NCBI GenBank assembly: GCA_002734065.2
Contig: NVXU02000012.1
Location: forward strand, 42,603-106,602
Length of the DNA stretch: 64,000 nucleotides
Origin: Fluviicola sp.
Lineage (GTDB): Bacteria > Bacteroidota > Bacteroidia > Flavobacteriales_D > Crocinitomicaceae
Direction: 5' to 3'
In this document: in pieces, positions 10,049-19,338 of the stretch
Numbering within the stretch: the stretch's first letter is position 1
How the letters are laid out: every line of letters starts with the position of its first letter
The notes under the pieces: model-generated
What the model saw: only the letters and a program-made list of their open reading frames with translations
Database searches by the model: none
What the model was told of the DNA's origin: nothing
Program-made: the position numbers and the translations under genes

Positions 10049-10795
10049 ATGAAATTATTGCAAGATAAAGTAGTGTTGATTACCGGAGCTTCTAGAGGAA
10101 TTGGTAAAGAAATAGCCAAAGAATGTGCAAAACAAGGTGCGCAAGTGGCTTTTACATTTCTTTCTTCCGAAGAAAAAGCAAAAGCATTGGAAGCAGAATT
10201 GTCTTCTGAAGGTTCTAAAGCGAAAGGGTTTAAGTCGGATGCTTCTAAATTTGATGAAGCTCAAGCACTTGTTGACCAAGTTATCGAAGAATTCGGAACG
10301 GTTGACGTTTTGGTGAACAATGCGGGAATCACAAGAGATACTTTATTGATGCGTATGTCTGAACAGCAATGGGATGACGTAATGAATACCAACTTAAAAT
10401 CTGCATTCAACTTAACAAAGGCAGTAATGCGCCCAATGTTGAAAGCAAGACAAGGTTCTATTATTAACATGTCGTCTGTTGTCGGGGTGAGTGGAAATGC
10501 TGGGCAATCCAATTATGCAGCGTCTAAAGCAGGTCTTATTGGGTTCACGAAGTCAATTGCACAAGAATTAGGTTCAAGAAGCATCCGTTGCAACGCAATT
10601 GCTCCTGGGTTTATCGAAACAGAAATGACCGAAGCATTGGACGAAAAAGTCGTGAATGAATGGAGGCAGTCTATCCCTTTAAAACGGGGAGGTTCAACCT
10701 TAGATGTTGCCAACTTGGTGGTGTTCTTAGGTTCAGACATGTCAACCTATATCACTGGACAAACCATTAATGTTTGCGGTGGAATGTTAACGTGA
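10049..10795 (+). CDS. fabG: 3-oxoacyl-ACP reductase
   Basis: Short-chain dehydrogenase that reduces 3-ketoacyl-ACP with NADPH in fatty acid elongation. It has 248 residues. The Rossmann motif TGASRGIGKEIA is near residue 13, NNAG near 90, and the catalytic set is Ser (MSSVVG), Tyr and Lys (YAASKAG). PGFIETEMT follows, and the end INVCGGM is the usual FabG C-terminus. It overlaps the convergent ABC transporter gene by 9 bases at the 3' end, so there is no terminator between them. Confidence 0.95.
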   Translation: MKLLQDKVVLITGASRGIGKEIAKECAKQGAQVAFTFLSSEEKAKALEAELSSEGSKAKGFKSDASKFDEAQALVDQVIEEFGTVDVLVNNAGITRDTLLMRMSEQQWDDVMNTNLKSAFNLTKAVMRPMLKARQGSIINMSSVVGVSGNAGQSNYAASKAGLIGFTKSIAQELGSRSIRCNAIAPGFIETEMTEALDEKVVNEWRQSIPLKRGGSTLDVANLVVFLGSDMSTYITGQTINVCGGMLT

Positions 10796-13700
10796 TTTTT
10801 TGACCTTCTTTTGAATGCGTTGAGTTCTATCAATTCCTTTTTTCAAGAGGTCGTAGTAGAGAAATATGTAACCTATTAAAATCATTCCCCAAAGGATGAT
10901 TAGATTGATGGTAAAAGTCTTCATTCTTTGCCCAAACACGTACTTGTAAGGGGAGTAGAAGTGTGCAGAGAAAAAGGAATCTTTTGATGGTAGGTTGAAA
11001 ATAGGGTTATCGTTTTGATAAATTTGATTATTGGAAATGATGATTTTTTTGAGCTCCATGCTGTTCGTTACCACCTTATTCAAAGCATTATTCTCATAAT
11101 CCGTCTTCAATTTCTTGTAATCAGAAATTCCGTAAGAGTCAATTTTCTTCCGAATAGAATCGCTGTATTTATTGATGTTCAGAACATACTGCGAACGAAC
11201 CGTATGTATGAAATCTTCAATTGGTTTTAGTCTATCTTCATGAAAATTATTACTTTTTAGAATCTCAACGCAACCTTTGCATTCTAATCCTTGCCATTTC
11301 GCATCTTCCTTGATGATTTCATTGGTAATTATCGCCAGTGCATTCTCTTTTACTTCAAAATTGTCATTGTCTCCACGTAAAATGGACAATTGATTACGGA
11401 TTTCAGGAACCCAATAGTTCTTTTTCCATTCAGATTCACTTTTGTTGATTCTAAAGGATAGGAATTCTTTGGCCAATTTATTTTGAGAAGATTGCTCAAC
11501 AGCAAGTGCTTCATAAGCCCATCTAGAAGCCATTGCGTTTCCAACCCAAGGAACTTTTGTGGCTTCAGAAAGAGAAGGATGAAGCTTGTCGAATTTGACG
11601 ATAACACCACTAAACAATAGCTGTGGAATAATCAGTAAGGGCACGAAAATGTAAATCACTTTTGCCGAATTAAAGGCACTCGATATATTGAGACCGATTA
11701 AGTTGGACAAACATGAAATGCTGAATAAAACGAACCAATATTCGAAGAGCATTCCATTAATTTCGAGTATAGAATTACCAATAATGACGAAAAGAAAGGA
11801 CTGAATGCCAGAAATGATAAAGAGAATGGCAATTTTCGATAATAAATAACTACTTCTAGAAAGGTTGATGAATTTTTCACGAACCAAGATTTTCTTGTCC
11901 TTATGAATTTCCTCAGCAGAAACCGTCATGCCAATGAAAATAGCAACAATCACAGCAATAAAAATATACTGCGGAATATTATCATTGGAAAAATAAGAGT
12001 AGCTTCTATCATTGCTTGACCAATCGAAAAACTTGATAAAGAAAGATAAGGACAATGCTAGAACAGGTGAAACGAGCGCGTTTATCAATAAATATTGCTT
12101 ATTGGATTTCTTAGAAAGAAAATCTCTGGTCAAATAGGTGATGAATTGCGATTTTTTTGACGGCAATTCTCTACCATTTACTTCAGAATCTTTGTGATTT
12201 TCAGTATTGTAGGTGTGTTTGAACTTTTTGTACAATTTATTCCAATCTTCAGGAGCATTTTTCCTTTCGTTTGTTTCGTTGCCGTATTCGTCAATGATTT
12301 TAGCATCAATAATATTGAAAATCTGTTCTGGGTTCACATTACCACATAAATCGCACTCTTTTTCATGCGCCAAGCCTTGAAAAGAGTAGGTTTTGAAATG
12401 AACAATGGCATCCAATGGTATTCCGTCGTAGATTAAGAATCCTCCAACATCGATGATCAAAAGTCGGTCAAAAAGTTTGAAAATATTCGAAGACGGTTGA
12501 TGTATGACCACAAACACAAGCTTCCCATTCAAGGATAATTCTTTCAAAAGATCCATGATGTTGTCAGAATCTCTACTCGACAATCCAGAAGTCGGTTCAT
12601 CAACGAATAAAATTGACGGTTCTCTGATTAATTCCAACGCAATATTCAACCTCTTCCGTTGTCCTCCAGAAATCACTTTCTCCACAACAGACCCAACTTT
12701 TAGATGTCTAATTTCATAAAGCCCTAAACTGTTTAACAGCTTGTTTACTTTTCTAATTAATTGATTCTTAGAGATGTCTTTAATGGACAATTTCGCACTA
12801 AAGAATAAATTTTCAAAAACGGTTAGTTCTTCAATTAGCAAATCATCTTGACTTACATTCCCAATTACTCCTTCCAGAAGATTATGCTGTTGATGAACGT
12901 CTATACCATTGATAGTAACATTTCCGTACTTCGGTTTTACTTTACCGTTCATGATGCTTAGCAAAGTCGTTTTTCCAGAACCAGAACCGCCCATTAAGCC
13001 GATTAAATTCCCAGAATCAGTTGTAAGACTCACCTTGTGGATAGCGTTTTTACCACTTTCGAAGGAGTGAATGACGTTTTTCACATCCAAAGTCAACTTT
13101 AAGTCTTCTTTGGAGGATGTAAATCGAGTGATAATATCACTATAGTAAATTTGCTTGCTTTTTGAAGTTCTAACGGTTGAACCAACATTAAAAAGGTGCG
13201 CTTTTGACCCCGAAACGATTCGCCCGTTCGTAAATAATTCTTCTTTGCCCAGATATCTAAAGAAAAGACTTCTGACACTTTCGATATAGACAATTATTAT
13301 TGGAGAATCCAAACCTTCAATGATTGCCGACTTAGCGAAGTTCTGGTCATCAATTTTCTTACTGCAGAGATACAACGTGTTGCTTCTGTCATTGATTTCA
13401 GAACCGTTGAACTCAATAAAAAAGCGGATTCTATCAAATTCTTCTGACTTAATATGGAATGATTCCGCAACAGTTTCGGCAAACTTGATTTCTCTTTCAG
13501 TAATGACGTCATCAAGGTCAATGAACTCCATTATTCTCACCAAAACAATTACTTTTTGGCGTTGCGTAAGTTCTTTGTTAATCTGAGAACAAATTCGGAG
13601 AATTTTAACAGAGTGGAGTGCAGTTCTTTTTCTATCTTTTTGTTTAGAAATTATTCTTCCACGAGTAGAAACGAGATAATTATTAAAAACATTGAGGTAT

Positions 13701-13867
13701 TTGTCTATGTATTCTGAACTGAGCTCTGATTTTAAAAAACCTTCAATGATTTTCTGACCTTTAGAACTCTGAATTTCTTTGCTTTCCGAAGAATCATTAG
13801 AATCTTCATCCACTTTTGCAATTATTGCAAAGAGTTGCATTAAAGCATGAAGAATCTTTTCACTCAT
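10787..13867 (-). CDS. ABCG-type ABC transporter with N-terminal TerB-like region, fused ATPase and permease
   Basis: A 1026-residue half-transporter. Residues about 1-150 are helical and acidic and resemble a TerB-like (tellurite resistance B) domain. Residues about 170-260 form a small beta-rich region, possibly FHA-like (IIIVYIESVRSLFFRYLGKEELFTNGR). The ATPase follows, with Walker A GGSGSGKTT near residue 297, signature SGGQRKRLN and Walker B ILFVDEPTSG in the ABCG style. A CDLCGN motif lies between ATPase and permease. The permease has about six membrane helices and a large extracytoplasmic loop with another Cys pair (CKGC). The substrate is unknown. It is the last gene of a three-gene minus-strand set with two small exported proteins upstream. 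Confidence 0.85.
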   Translation of the reverse strand: MSEKILHALMQLFAIIAKVDEDSNDSSESKEIQSSKGQKIIEGFLKSELSSEYIDKYLNVFNNYLVSTRGRIISKQKDRKRTALHSVKILRICSQINKELTQRQKVIVLVRIMEFIDLDDVITEREIKFAETVAESFHIKSEEFDRIRFFIEFNGSEINDRSNTLYLCSKKIDDQNFAKSAIIEGLDSPIIIVYIESVRSLFFRYLGKEELFTNGRIVSGSKAHLFNVGSTVRTSKSKQIYYSDIITRFTSSKEDLKLTLDVKNVIHSFESGKNAIHKVSLTTDSGNLIGLMGGSGSGKTTLLSIMNGKVKPKYGNVTINGIDVHQQHNLLEGVIGNVSQDDLLIEELTVFENLFFSAKLSIKDISKNQLIRKVNKLLNSLGLYEIRHLKVGSVVEKVISGGQRKRLNIALELIREPSILFVDEPTSGLSSRDSDNIMDLLKELSLNGKLVFVVIHQPSSNIFKLFDRLLIIDVGGFLIYDGIPLDAIVHFKTYSFQGLAHEKECDLCGNVNPEQIFNIIDAKIIDEYGNETNERKNAPEDWNKLYKKFKHTYNTENHKDSEVNGRELPSKKSQFITYLTRDFLSKKSNKQYLLINALVSPVLALSLSFFIKFFDWSSNDRSYSYFSNDNIPQYIFIAVIVAIFIGMTVSAEEIHKDKKILVREKFINLSRSSYLLSKIAILFIISGIQSFLFVIIGNSILEINGMLFEYWFVLFSISCLSNLIGLNISSAFNSAKVIYIFVPLLIIPQLLFSGVIVKFDKLHPSLSEATKVPWVGNAMASRWAYEALAVEQSSQNKLAKEFLSFRINKSESEWKKNYWVPEIRNQLSILRGDNDNFEVKENALAIITNEIIKEDAKWQGLECKGCVEILKSNNFHEDRLKPIEDFIHTVRSQYVLNINKYSDSIRKKIDSYGISDYKKLKTDYENNALNKVVTNSMELKKIIISNNQIYQNDNPIFNLPSKDSFFSAHFYSPYKYVFGQRMKTFTINLIILWGMILIGYIFLYYDLLKKGIDRTQRIQKKVKKSR

Positions 13868-13890
13868 TTAAAACAAGATGTTAGATTGAC

Positions 13891-14316
13891 TTAATTTTTA
13901 AATCCGATAAGCATCACAACACAACCCGTAACTTTTAAATCAAGATCTAATTCTGTCGTAATTATAACAGGTATTGTGTTATCAATTTTAAAATCCCAGT
14001 AAGGGGAGTTTCTGTAATTTCTATTAGAGTATAAGATATTACCTTCTTCGTCCTTGATGGTGAATACCACAAAATTCTCTCTCGAACCTGCGCTGGTAGC
14101 AAGACGATAGGTTGTGCCTCCATAAAAAATAGTTTTGAATTCTGCTTTTTCTCTGTCCAAAAAAGCGGTGTAAACTTGACCGTCAGAAATAAAATCTTTT
14201 CCGCCATCACTGGACTTCAATAATTCTTCACAATCTTTTACAATTCTTTCACAATCTTGTGCTTGAGCAACTCCGAATGTAAAAAATGTAATAACTAATA
14301 AATATATAACTCTCAT
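13891..14316 (-). CDS. Small exported protein of unknown function
   Basis: A 141-residue protein with a clear signal peptide (MRVIYLLVITFFTFGVAQAQ, cleavage after residue 20). The mature part starts DCERIVKDCEELL and has a beta-rich body. Cysteines near the N- and C-terminal parts could form a disulfide. No known domain was recognised. It lies 23 bases upstream of the ABC transporter start and 5 bases after the preceding lipoprotein gene, so all three are likely one operon with a shared envelope role. Confidence 0.75.
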   Translation of the reverse strand: MRVIYLLVITFFTFGVAQAQDCERIVKDCEELLKSSDGGKDFISDGQVYTAFLDREKAEFKTIFYGGTTYRLATSAGSRENFVVFTIKDEEGNILYSNRNYRNSPYWDFKIDNTIPVIITTELDLDLKVTGCVVMLIGFKN

Positions 14317-14321
14317 TGTCT

Positions 14322-15218
14322 TTAAACTTTAATAATTGATGAACGAATAATTGAAATTTTTGATTCAATTTCTTTTAAGATTGAATCTTCCATAATAACT
14401 TCAGATTTGTGTCTGATATTAGTTGTCTTATTTTCTTGATCAGTATCTGGAGCAATAAACTCGTACGTAATCATCACTTTGTCAAACGACAATTTAAGAT
14501 CCTCCAATTGAGCTAAAAGTGCATCGTTTTGATTTTCTTCGTTGTATTCTTTTAAAATATCAATGATGGACATAATCGTTTGCTTTTGTTCACCAATTCT
14601 TCTTTTAATTTTATCACTTGGATTTTTAGCATTCAATTGACAAGCAAAGTAAATGGACTCAACCCAACCTCCAGTTAAAATTAATGCTGAAGTCTGTTTT
14701 CTGTTGGCATGCTTCAAGAAGTTGTCAGCTTGTTTAAACGCTTCTGACATCAAATGAATCATTTCTTGCTCATTTTCAGAGTTGGATTCAAAGTTCTCTA
14801 GAAAGTCAGAACTGAAAGCAGCATCTAAGCCCAATTGATTGGTTAAATTCTGAACTGAAGAAAGATATTGTAGCGTTATGCTTTTCTGATCGTAGAGTGC
14901 AGAGTAACCTAAATCAGCTCCATAGACTCCTAAATTCAATGACTGTTGATATTCAGTTACATATTCGCTCACATTTTCAACCTCATTTCCTAGAGAAGGA
15001 TCAAAGGATAAATCTAAGTTCTTAATAAGGTACGCTGTTTGCACTGGAGATGGAATACTGAATATTTTACCATCAAAAATGGTGTTTAACGAACTGTTTG
15101 GGTCAAATACTTCCTTGTCTATAACATTGTCTTCAATTGGGTCGGTGTTATCACATGAATGAAAGCTTAACGAGCCGATTAAAGTGAAAATGAGAAGTGG
15201 GAATTTAGATCTTTTCAT
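14322..15218 (-). CDS. Lipoprotein, first gene of the ABC transporter operon
   Basis: A 298-residue protein. The lipoprotein signal MKRSKFPLLIFTLIGSLSFHSC places the lipidated cysteine at residue 22. The mature part is acidic and mostly helical, with no recognised catalytic motif. It resembles small helical lipoproteins of Bacteroidota of unknown function. It is followed after 5 bases by the exported protein gene. It faces hemB across a gap of 88 bases, so divergent promoters must lie there. Confidence 0.75.
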   Translation of the reverse strand: MKRSKFPLLIFTLIGSLSFHSCDNTDPIEDNVIDKEVFDPNSSLNTIFDGKIFSIPSPVQTAYLIKNLDLSFDPSLGNEVENVSEYVTEYQQSLNLGVYGADLGYSALYDQKSITLQYLSSVQNLTNQLGLDAAFSSDFLENFESNSENEQEMIHLMSEAFKQADNFLKHANRKQTSALILTGGWVESIYFACQLNAKNPSDKIKRRIGEQKQTIMSIIDILKEYNEENQNDALLAQLEDLKLSFDKVMITYEFIAPDTDQENKTTNIRHKSEVIMEDSILKEIESKISIIRSSIIKV

Positions 15219-15306
15219 AGTATAGTGTGTGTCTTTTAATAGGTAAATATAATTAAATATCGACAGTTCTGCGTTGATTTGTTAAATTTGTTTAGAATTT
15301 TTTAAC

Positions 15307-16275
15307 ATGAGAAGAAGACCGAGAAGAAATAGAAGCAGTGTAGCGATAAGAGCGATGGTTGAAGAAACGCAATTAAGCACTGCAAATTTGATATATCCAA
15401 TGTTCATAGAGGATGGTAAATCTGTAAAAACGGAAATTAAATCTTTGCCTAATAATTATAGATGGTCGTTGGATACAATTTTACCAGAAATAGAAAGTTG
15501 CATCAATTTAGGATTGGATAAATTTGTATTATTTCCGGCGGTGAATGAATCCTTGAAAGATAAAGTTGCTTCTTACAGTTATGCAAGTGATAATTTCTAT
15601 CTCGATGCCATTCAGAAAATCAAAGAAAATTTTCCGCAAATATCCTTAATGAGTGATGTTGCAATGGATCCTTATTCTTCGGATGGTCATGATGGTTTTG
15701 TTCAGAATGGAGAAATACTAAACGATGAAACATTGCCAATTTTAGCGAAGATGGCAATTGCTCAAGCGCAAGCAGGAATTGATATTGTCGGTCCTTCGGA
15801 TATGATGGACGGTAGAATTGGCTTCTTGCGAGATTCTTTGGATGAGGCAGGATATAGCAACACGTCAATTATGGCTTACACGGCTAAATATGCAAGTGCA
15901 TTCTACGGTCCTTTTAGAGATGCATTGGATTCTGCTCCAAAAGGTGGTGATAAGAAAAGTTATCAAATGAATCCTGCGAACAAACAAGAAGCATTGATTG
16001 AAGCAGAACTTGATTATCAAGAGGGGGCAGATATGTTAATGGTGAAACCTGCAACTTGCTACCTTGATATCATTCATATTTTAAAAGAAAATTTTGACAT
16101 TCCTATCACTGCATATAATGTCAGTGGAGAATGCGCCATGATTTATGCAGCGAGTCAAAATGGTTGGTTGGATTATCAAGCGGCAATGTCAGAAATGCTG
16201 TTGAGTATTCGCCGAGCCGGTGCCGATGGAATTTTGACCTACTTTGCGAAAGATTTTGCGAAATTCACGAAATAA
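15307..16275 (+). CDS. hemB: Delta-aminolevulinic acid dehydratase (porphobilinogen synthase)
   Basis: Condenses two 5-aminolevulinate molecules to porphobilinogen in haem biosynthesis, in the cytoplasm. The protein has 322 residues. The Schiff-base lysine is K246 in MVKPATCYLD, with a second active-site lysine near 193 in AYTAKYASAFYGPFRDAL. GPSDMMDGRIGFLRDSLD is the family signature. The metal site reads DVAMDPYSSDGHDG, so the three zinc-binding cysteines of the zinc type are replaced by Ala/Asp residues, which marks the magnesium-type enzyme. A long palindrome overlaps the stop codon and acts as a shared terminator with the convergent glycosyltransferase gene. Confidence 0.96.
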   Translation: MRRRPRRNRSSVAIRAMVEETQLSTANLIYPMFIEDGKSVKTEIKSLPNNYRWSLDTILPEIESCINLGLDKFVLFPAVNESLKDKVASYSYASDNFYLDAIQKIKENFPQISLMSDVAMDPYSSDGHDGFVQNGEILNDETLPILAKMAIAQAQAGIDIVGPSDMMDGRIGFLRDSLDEAGYSNTSIMAYTAKYASAFYGPFRDALDSAPKGGDKKSYQMNPANKQEALIEAELDYQEGADMLMVKPATCYLDIIHILKENFDIPITAYNVSGECAMIYAASQNGWLDYQAAMSEMLLSIRRAGADGILTYFAKDFAKFTK

Positions 16276-16325
16276 AATAAGAATAATGTACGAGTCGCGA
16301 CTAGCCCGTACATTATTCTTATTTT
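16274..16325. terminator. Bidirectional terminator palindrome, family P, copy a
   Basis: Perfect 19-bp arms at 16274-16292 and 16307-16325 (AAAATAAGAATAATGTACG and its complement) around a 14-base loop that itself contains AGTCGCGACT. It overlaps the stop codons of both convergent genes. The core GTACGAGTCGCGACT is related to the palindromes at 61911 and 62504. Confidence 0.85.
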
Positions 16326-17356
16326 AATCTAAATTTTTCTTGCTTCAATTCTGAACTGACCTTAATTTTTCTCACAAAGTATGCCCACAAGATACTTCCG
16401 TGGTAAATTCCTGAAGAATTGAAATTTGTGACACCTTTTTTAATCACTTTTCTTTGTTTTAGCAATTTTCCTAAGTTTTTATACAAGGACATGTGTGCGT
16501 TAAAAACAGATGCAAAGGCTTTTAATTGTCCTTTGAGTAAGAACATCATAGCGGCAATTCCATCGAGCAACATTCTGTAAAATAATTTTGGAAATAATAA
16601 ACCGTCATGATTTTTGACAAGCATGTATAGATTATTTCTAAAATTGTAGTAAATTTTTCTCGGTGAAGAATAGGGGAGTGTTCCACCGCCAACGTGGAAT
16701 ACCGTCGAAGTGGGAACGGCTAAAAATGAATATCCCCATTTTTTAATTCTCCAGCAAAGATCAATTTCTTCCATGTGTGCAAAGAAAAGTTCATCAAAAC
16801 CATTGGCTTTGTGATACAGCTCAGACCGGATGAGTAAGCAAGCACCAGTTGCCCAAAAAATTTCAATTTCCTCGTTGTACTGCCCTTTGTCTTCTTCAAC
16901 TTCATCAAATAAACGACCTCGGCAGAACGGGAAATAATTCTTATCAATGAAACCTCCTGAAGCACCGGCATGCTCAAAATGAGTTTTGTTCTTCTGCGAG
17001 AGAATCTTGGGTTGACAACCTGCAACTTTAGCGTTTTCCATTACCTTTCTCAGAGGTTTCAACCAGTTTTTTGTTACTTCAACGTCATTGTTCAATAGTA
17101 AGTAAAATTCTGCATCAACTCTCTTCAAGGCGTCGTTATATCCCTTTGCGAATCCTCCATTGCTTGAATTTTTGAGAATTTCAACGGAAGAGAAGTTGTG
17201 TTTTAGATATTCAATTGAATCATCGGAGGATGCATTGTCTGCAACAATTATTCTTGCATCTTCGGAATAAGCAATGACTTGAGGTAAGAACTGTTCAAGC
17301 AGTTGTTTTCCGTTCCAATTTAATATGACAATGGCAATGTCTTTCATTAGAAGCAA
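16319..17356 (-). CDS. Glycosyltransferase family 2
   Basis: A predicted membrane-associated sugar transferase of 345 residues. The GT-A fold starts with DIAIVILNWNGKQLLEQFLP. The nucleotide-sugar region reads IIVADNASSDDS and the metal-binding region LLLNNDVEVT. ATGACLLIR and FFAHMEEIDLCWRIKKWGY are typical of the rhamnosyltransferase-like (WbbL/RfbF) branch. The C-terminal part includes a hydrophobic stretch near KLFYRMLLDGIAAMMFLL. The ORF could start at Met1 or, more naturally, at Met4 (MKDIAIV, 17347). It is 20 bases downstream of the GWxTD gene, so they may be co-transcribed. The acceptor is unknown. Confidence 0.88.
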   Translation of the reverse strand: MLLMKDIAIVILNWNGKQLLEQFLPQVIAYSEDARIIVADNASSDDSIEYLKHNFSSVEILKNSSNGGFAKGYNDALKRVDAEFYLLLNNDVEVTKNWLKPLRKVMENAKVAGCQPKILSQKNKTHFEHAGASGGFIDKNYFPFCRGRLFDEVEEDKGQYNEEIEIFWATGACLLIRSELYHKANGFDELFFAHMEEIDLCWRIKKWGYSFLAVPTSTVFHVGGGTLPYSSPRKIYYNFRNNLYMLVKNHDGLLFPKLFYRMLLDGIAAMMFLLKGQLKAFASVFNAHMSLYKNLGKLLKQRKVIKKGVTNFNSSGIYHGSILWAYFVRKIKVSSELKQEKFRLK

Positions 17357-17376
17357 ATCTAATTGTTTTTTCGAGA

Positions 17377-18789
17377 TTATTCATTAAACATATCCCGACT
17401 ATTGCCACCAAATTGATCACCGCTTTGTGATGACCTTCTTGCAAGTGCTGCTGGCCAGTTCAGGTTTTTAATTTCCCCGATCATGTCAGAATGAAGTAAT
17501 TCATAGTCGTTATTGACTAAGTTTGGGTTGAAGAAAATGAATTTCTTATTGTTAAAGGCACCAATTCTGTTGTACTGCCATATTTCGTAAGGGTATTCAG
17601 ACGTTGAGTTTTCATTTGTATTGATGTTGGTTGGTGGTCCATACTTTAGATAAACTCGTCCTCTGTCTGTATCGTGTCCGCTTCGGAGTGTATTGCCAAA
17701 ATACTTATCGACAGCTTGGACTTGAATTTTATACTTCATCCAACTCTCATAAGTGTCATTTGGAGCCGTTTTTTTCCAATACAATTGAATGTACTTGCGT
17801 GCACTTTCTTCATTTCTTGATTTAGAGATTTTAAGAATGTTTTTGGTCTCTGTAGATTCCGAAATAGGAATTAAACTTTCTAAATAGTAACCAATACTGT
17901 CGCGTGTGATTGATTTTTGAAATTCTGGATTCAAAACTAATTCGTCTGTGAAATAGTCATAATCAATGTCATTGCTTCTGTCAAATTCGTAGGATTGAGA
18001 AGAGAGTTCAATCATCCTTTTGTTAATGATGGTATATTTTAGAATGTATTTTCCTGTCGTTAAGTCAGTGATGTCAACCGTTTTTAAGAATGGAACTACT
18101 TCTGCAGATTTCAATTTATAAAACTGCGTCATTTTTTCAACTTCGGAATTCGTTAAGGCATTCACAACAGTTTGTTTAATGGCAAAAACGCTGTCCTTAA
18201 GTTGCGTAGAATTGTAAATTTCAAAATAGACGGGAATATTGGTCAATTCTTTCGGGTAGAATGTCGCTAATCGCGGAATAATATCGTATCCAGATTTAAA
18301 AAACAAGGAAGTTCCATCTCCAGGAGAAGCAATTTCCGCTACTTGAATGTCAGAAATCGAAATTGATTTACTCAAGTCTTCAATAAGAATTTTTTGTTCT
18401 GCTTTTAGAGGCTCATTCTCGCTATTCAAGTCTTGCAATTGAAGTGTGAGTGTGTATTCTCCGGGCTTTAAAACAAAGCGTTTTAGGTCATAGAAATCAG
18501 AAATAATACTGTCTTTCATGAAGGGAGTTGACAGGCGGTAAGCATCAGAAGCAATGACACTATCGTATTTTGTAATTATCATTTGCACGGCGAGTTCACC
18601 GATTAAACCATCATCTTTTCCTTTATAGTTAATAGAACTGCCAACATATTGCAATTGAAACTCAATGTAATTCCCTTGTCCTGGCGCGAAAAATTGTTTG
18701 CTATCCAAGTAGGCTCTTAATTCTCTGTTTTGCGAGAATGCAGAATAGGAAGCAAGTAATAGAAAGGTTGATAAAAGTATAAATTTCAT
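17377..18789 (-). CDS. GWxTD domain-containing exported protein
   Basis: A 470-residue protein with a signal peptide (MKFILLSTFLLLASYSAFSQ). The N-terminal two thirds are beta-rich domains of unknown role. The C-terminal part has the GWxTD-like region, with TYESWMKYKIQVQAVDKYF, RSGHDTDRGRVYLKYGPP and YEIWQYNRIGAFNNKKFIFF. These are the hallmarks of the family, although the GWxTD tryptophan segment has drifted here. The family is common in Bacteroidota; its molecular function is not established to my knowledge. It is followed by the glycosyltransferase gene. Confidence 0.88.
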   Translation of the reverse strand: MKFILLSTFLLLASYSAFSQNRELRAYLDSKQFFAPGQGNYIEFQLQYVGSSINYKGKDDGLIGELAVQMIITKYDSVIASDAYRLSTPFMKDSIISDFYDLKRFVLKPGEYTLTLQLQDLNSENEPLKAEQKILIEDLSKSISISDIQVAEIASPGDGTSLFFKSGYDIIPRLATFYPKELTNIPVYFEIYNSTQLKDSVFAIKQTVVNALTNSEVEKMTQFYKLKSAEVVPFLKTVDITDLTTGKYILKYTIINKRMIELSSQSYEFDRSNDIDYDYFTDELVLNPEFQKSITRDSIGYYLESLIPISESTETKNILKISKSRNEESARKYIQLYWKKTAPNDTYESWMKYKIQVQAVDKYFGNTLRSGHDTDRGRVYLKYGPPTNINTNENSTSEYPYEIWQYNRIGAFNNKKFIFFNPNLVNNDYELLHSDMIGEIKNLNWPAALARRSSQSGDQFGGNSRDMFNE

Positions 18790-18948
18790 TTATTCCATTG
18801 ATTTTGAGCAAAGATACAAAAAGCGAACCGTTTTGATTCTGTTTATGCAGCGCATTGATTTTATGGTCGTTTTAACTGTTTGAAGTGTCTGTTTTCTAGT
18901 ATTGAGTCAAAATTTTACAGATTCCATAAAAAATAAGTCAAAAAGTTA

Positions 18949-18978
18949 TTGTAGTTAAATAAAGTATCTGTACTTTTG
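18949..18978 (+). promoter_or_regulatory. Bacteroidota-type promoter of tRNA-Ser
   Basis: TTG at 18949-18951, a 19-base spacer, then TACTTTTG at 18971-18978. The tRNA begins 5 bases later, so the transcript would start at or very near its mature 5' end. Confidence 0.65.
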
Positions 18979-18982
18979 GCGC

Positions 18983-19067
18983 GGAGAATTGGCAGAGTGG
19001 TCGAATGCACTGGTCTTGAAAACCAGCGTACCGCAAGGTACCGTAGGTTCGAATCCTACATTCTCCG
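18983..19067 (+). tRNA. tRNA-Ser (TGA)
   Basis: An 85-base type II tRNA. Acceptor GGAGAAT pairs with ATTCTCC, with G as discriminator. The anticodon stem CTGGT/ACCAG surrounds loop CTTGAAA with anticodon TGA. The long variable arm is GCGTACCGCAAGGTACCG. Confidence 0.96.
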
Positions 19068-19072
19068 CAAGA

Positions 19073-19107
19073 AAAACGCCTCATCGAAAGATGAGGCGTT
19101 TTGTTTT
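19073..19107 (+). terminator. Rho-independent terminator after tRNA-Ser
   Basis: AAAACGCCTCATC (19073-19085) and GATGAGGCGTTTT (19090-19102) form a 13-bp stem with loop GAAA, followed by a T-rich tail. Confidence 0.9.
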
Positions 19108-19310
19108 ATAGATTATTTGAAATCAAGCTCGCTTGAAATTTCAAATAATCTATAAAACAAAACAGCGATGCGTTAGCAGAGCGTTTTTCTTGGTCAAGGT
19201 TCCCCGCTTAAGGGATCATGGAGCGCAGCGGAGTAATCCCGCGTGCTTGAAATTTCAAATAATCTATAAAACAAAACAGCGATGCTTCAGTAAAGCATTT
19301 TTCTAGAAAA
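19098..19310. repeat. Inverted and direct repeats downstream of tRNA-Ser
   Basis: A segment at 19099-19123 reads into an inverted copy at about 19136-19162, making a long imperfect hairpin (TTTTGTTTTATAGATTATTT and complement). A direct repeat starting GCTTGAAATTTCAAATAATC occurs at about 19131 and again at about 19246, each followed by a CAGCGATGC...TTTTTCT segment. Between them lies a small hairpin with arms GGGAT/ATCCC at about 19214-19240. No gene is present. This looks like duplicated terminator-derived sequence. Confidence 0.65.
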
Positions 19311-19338
19311 ATCAAACGTTTCTCTTAAAAATAACCCA

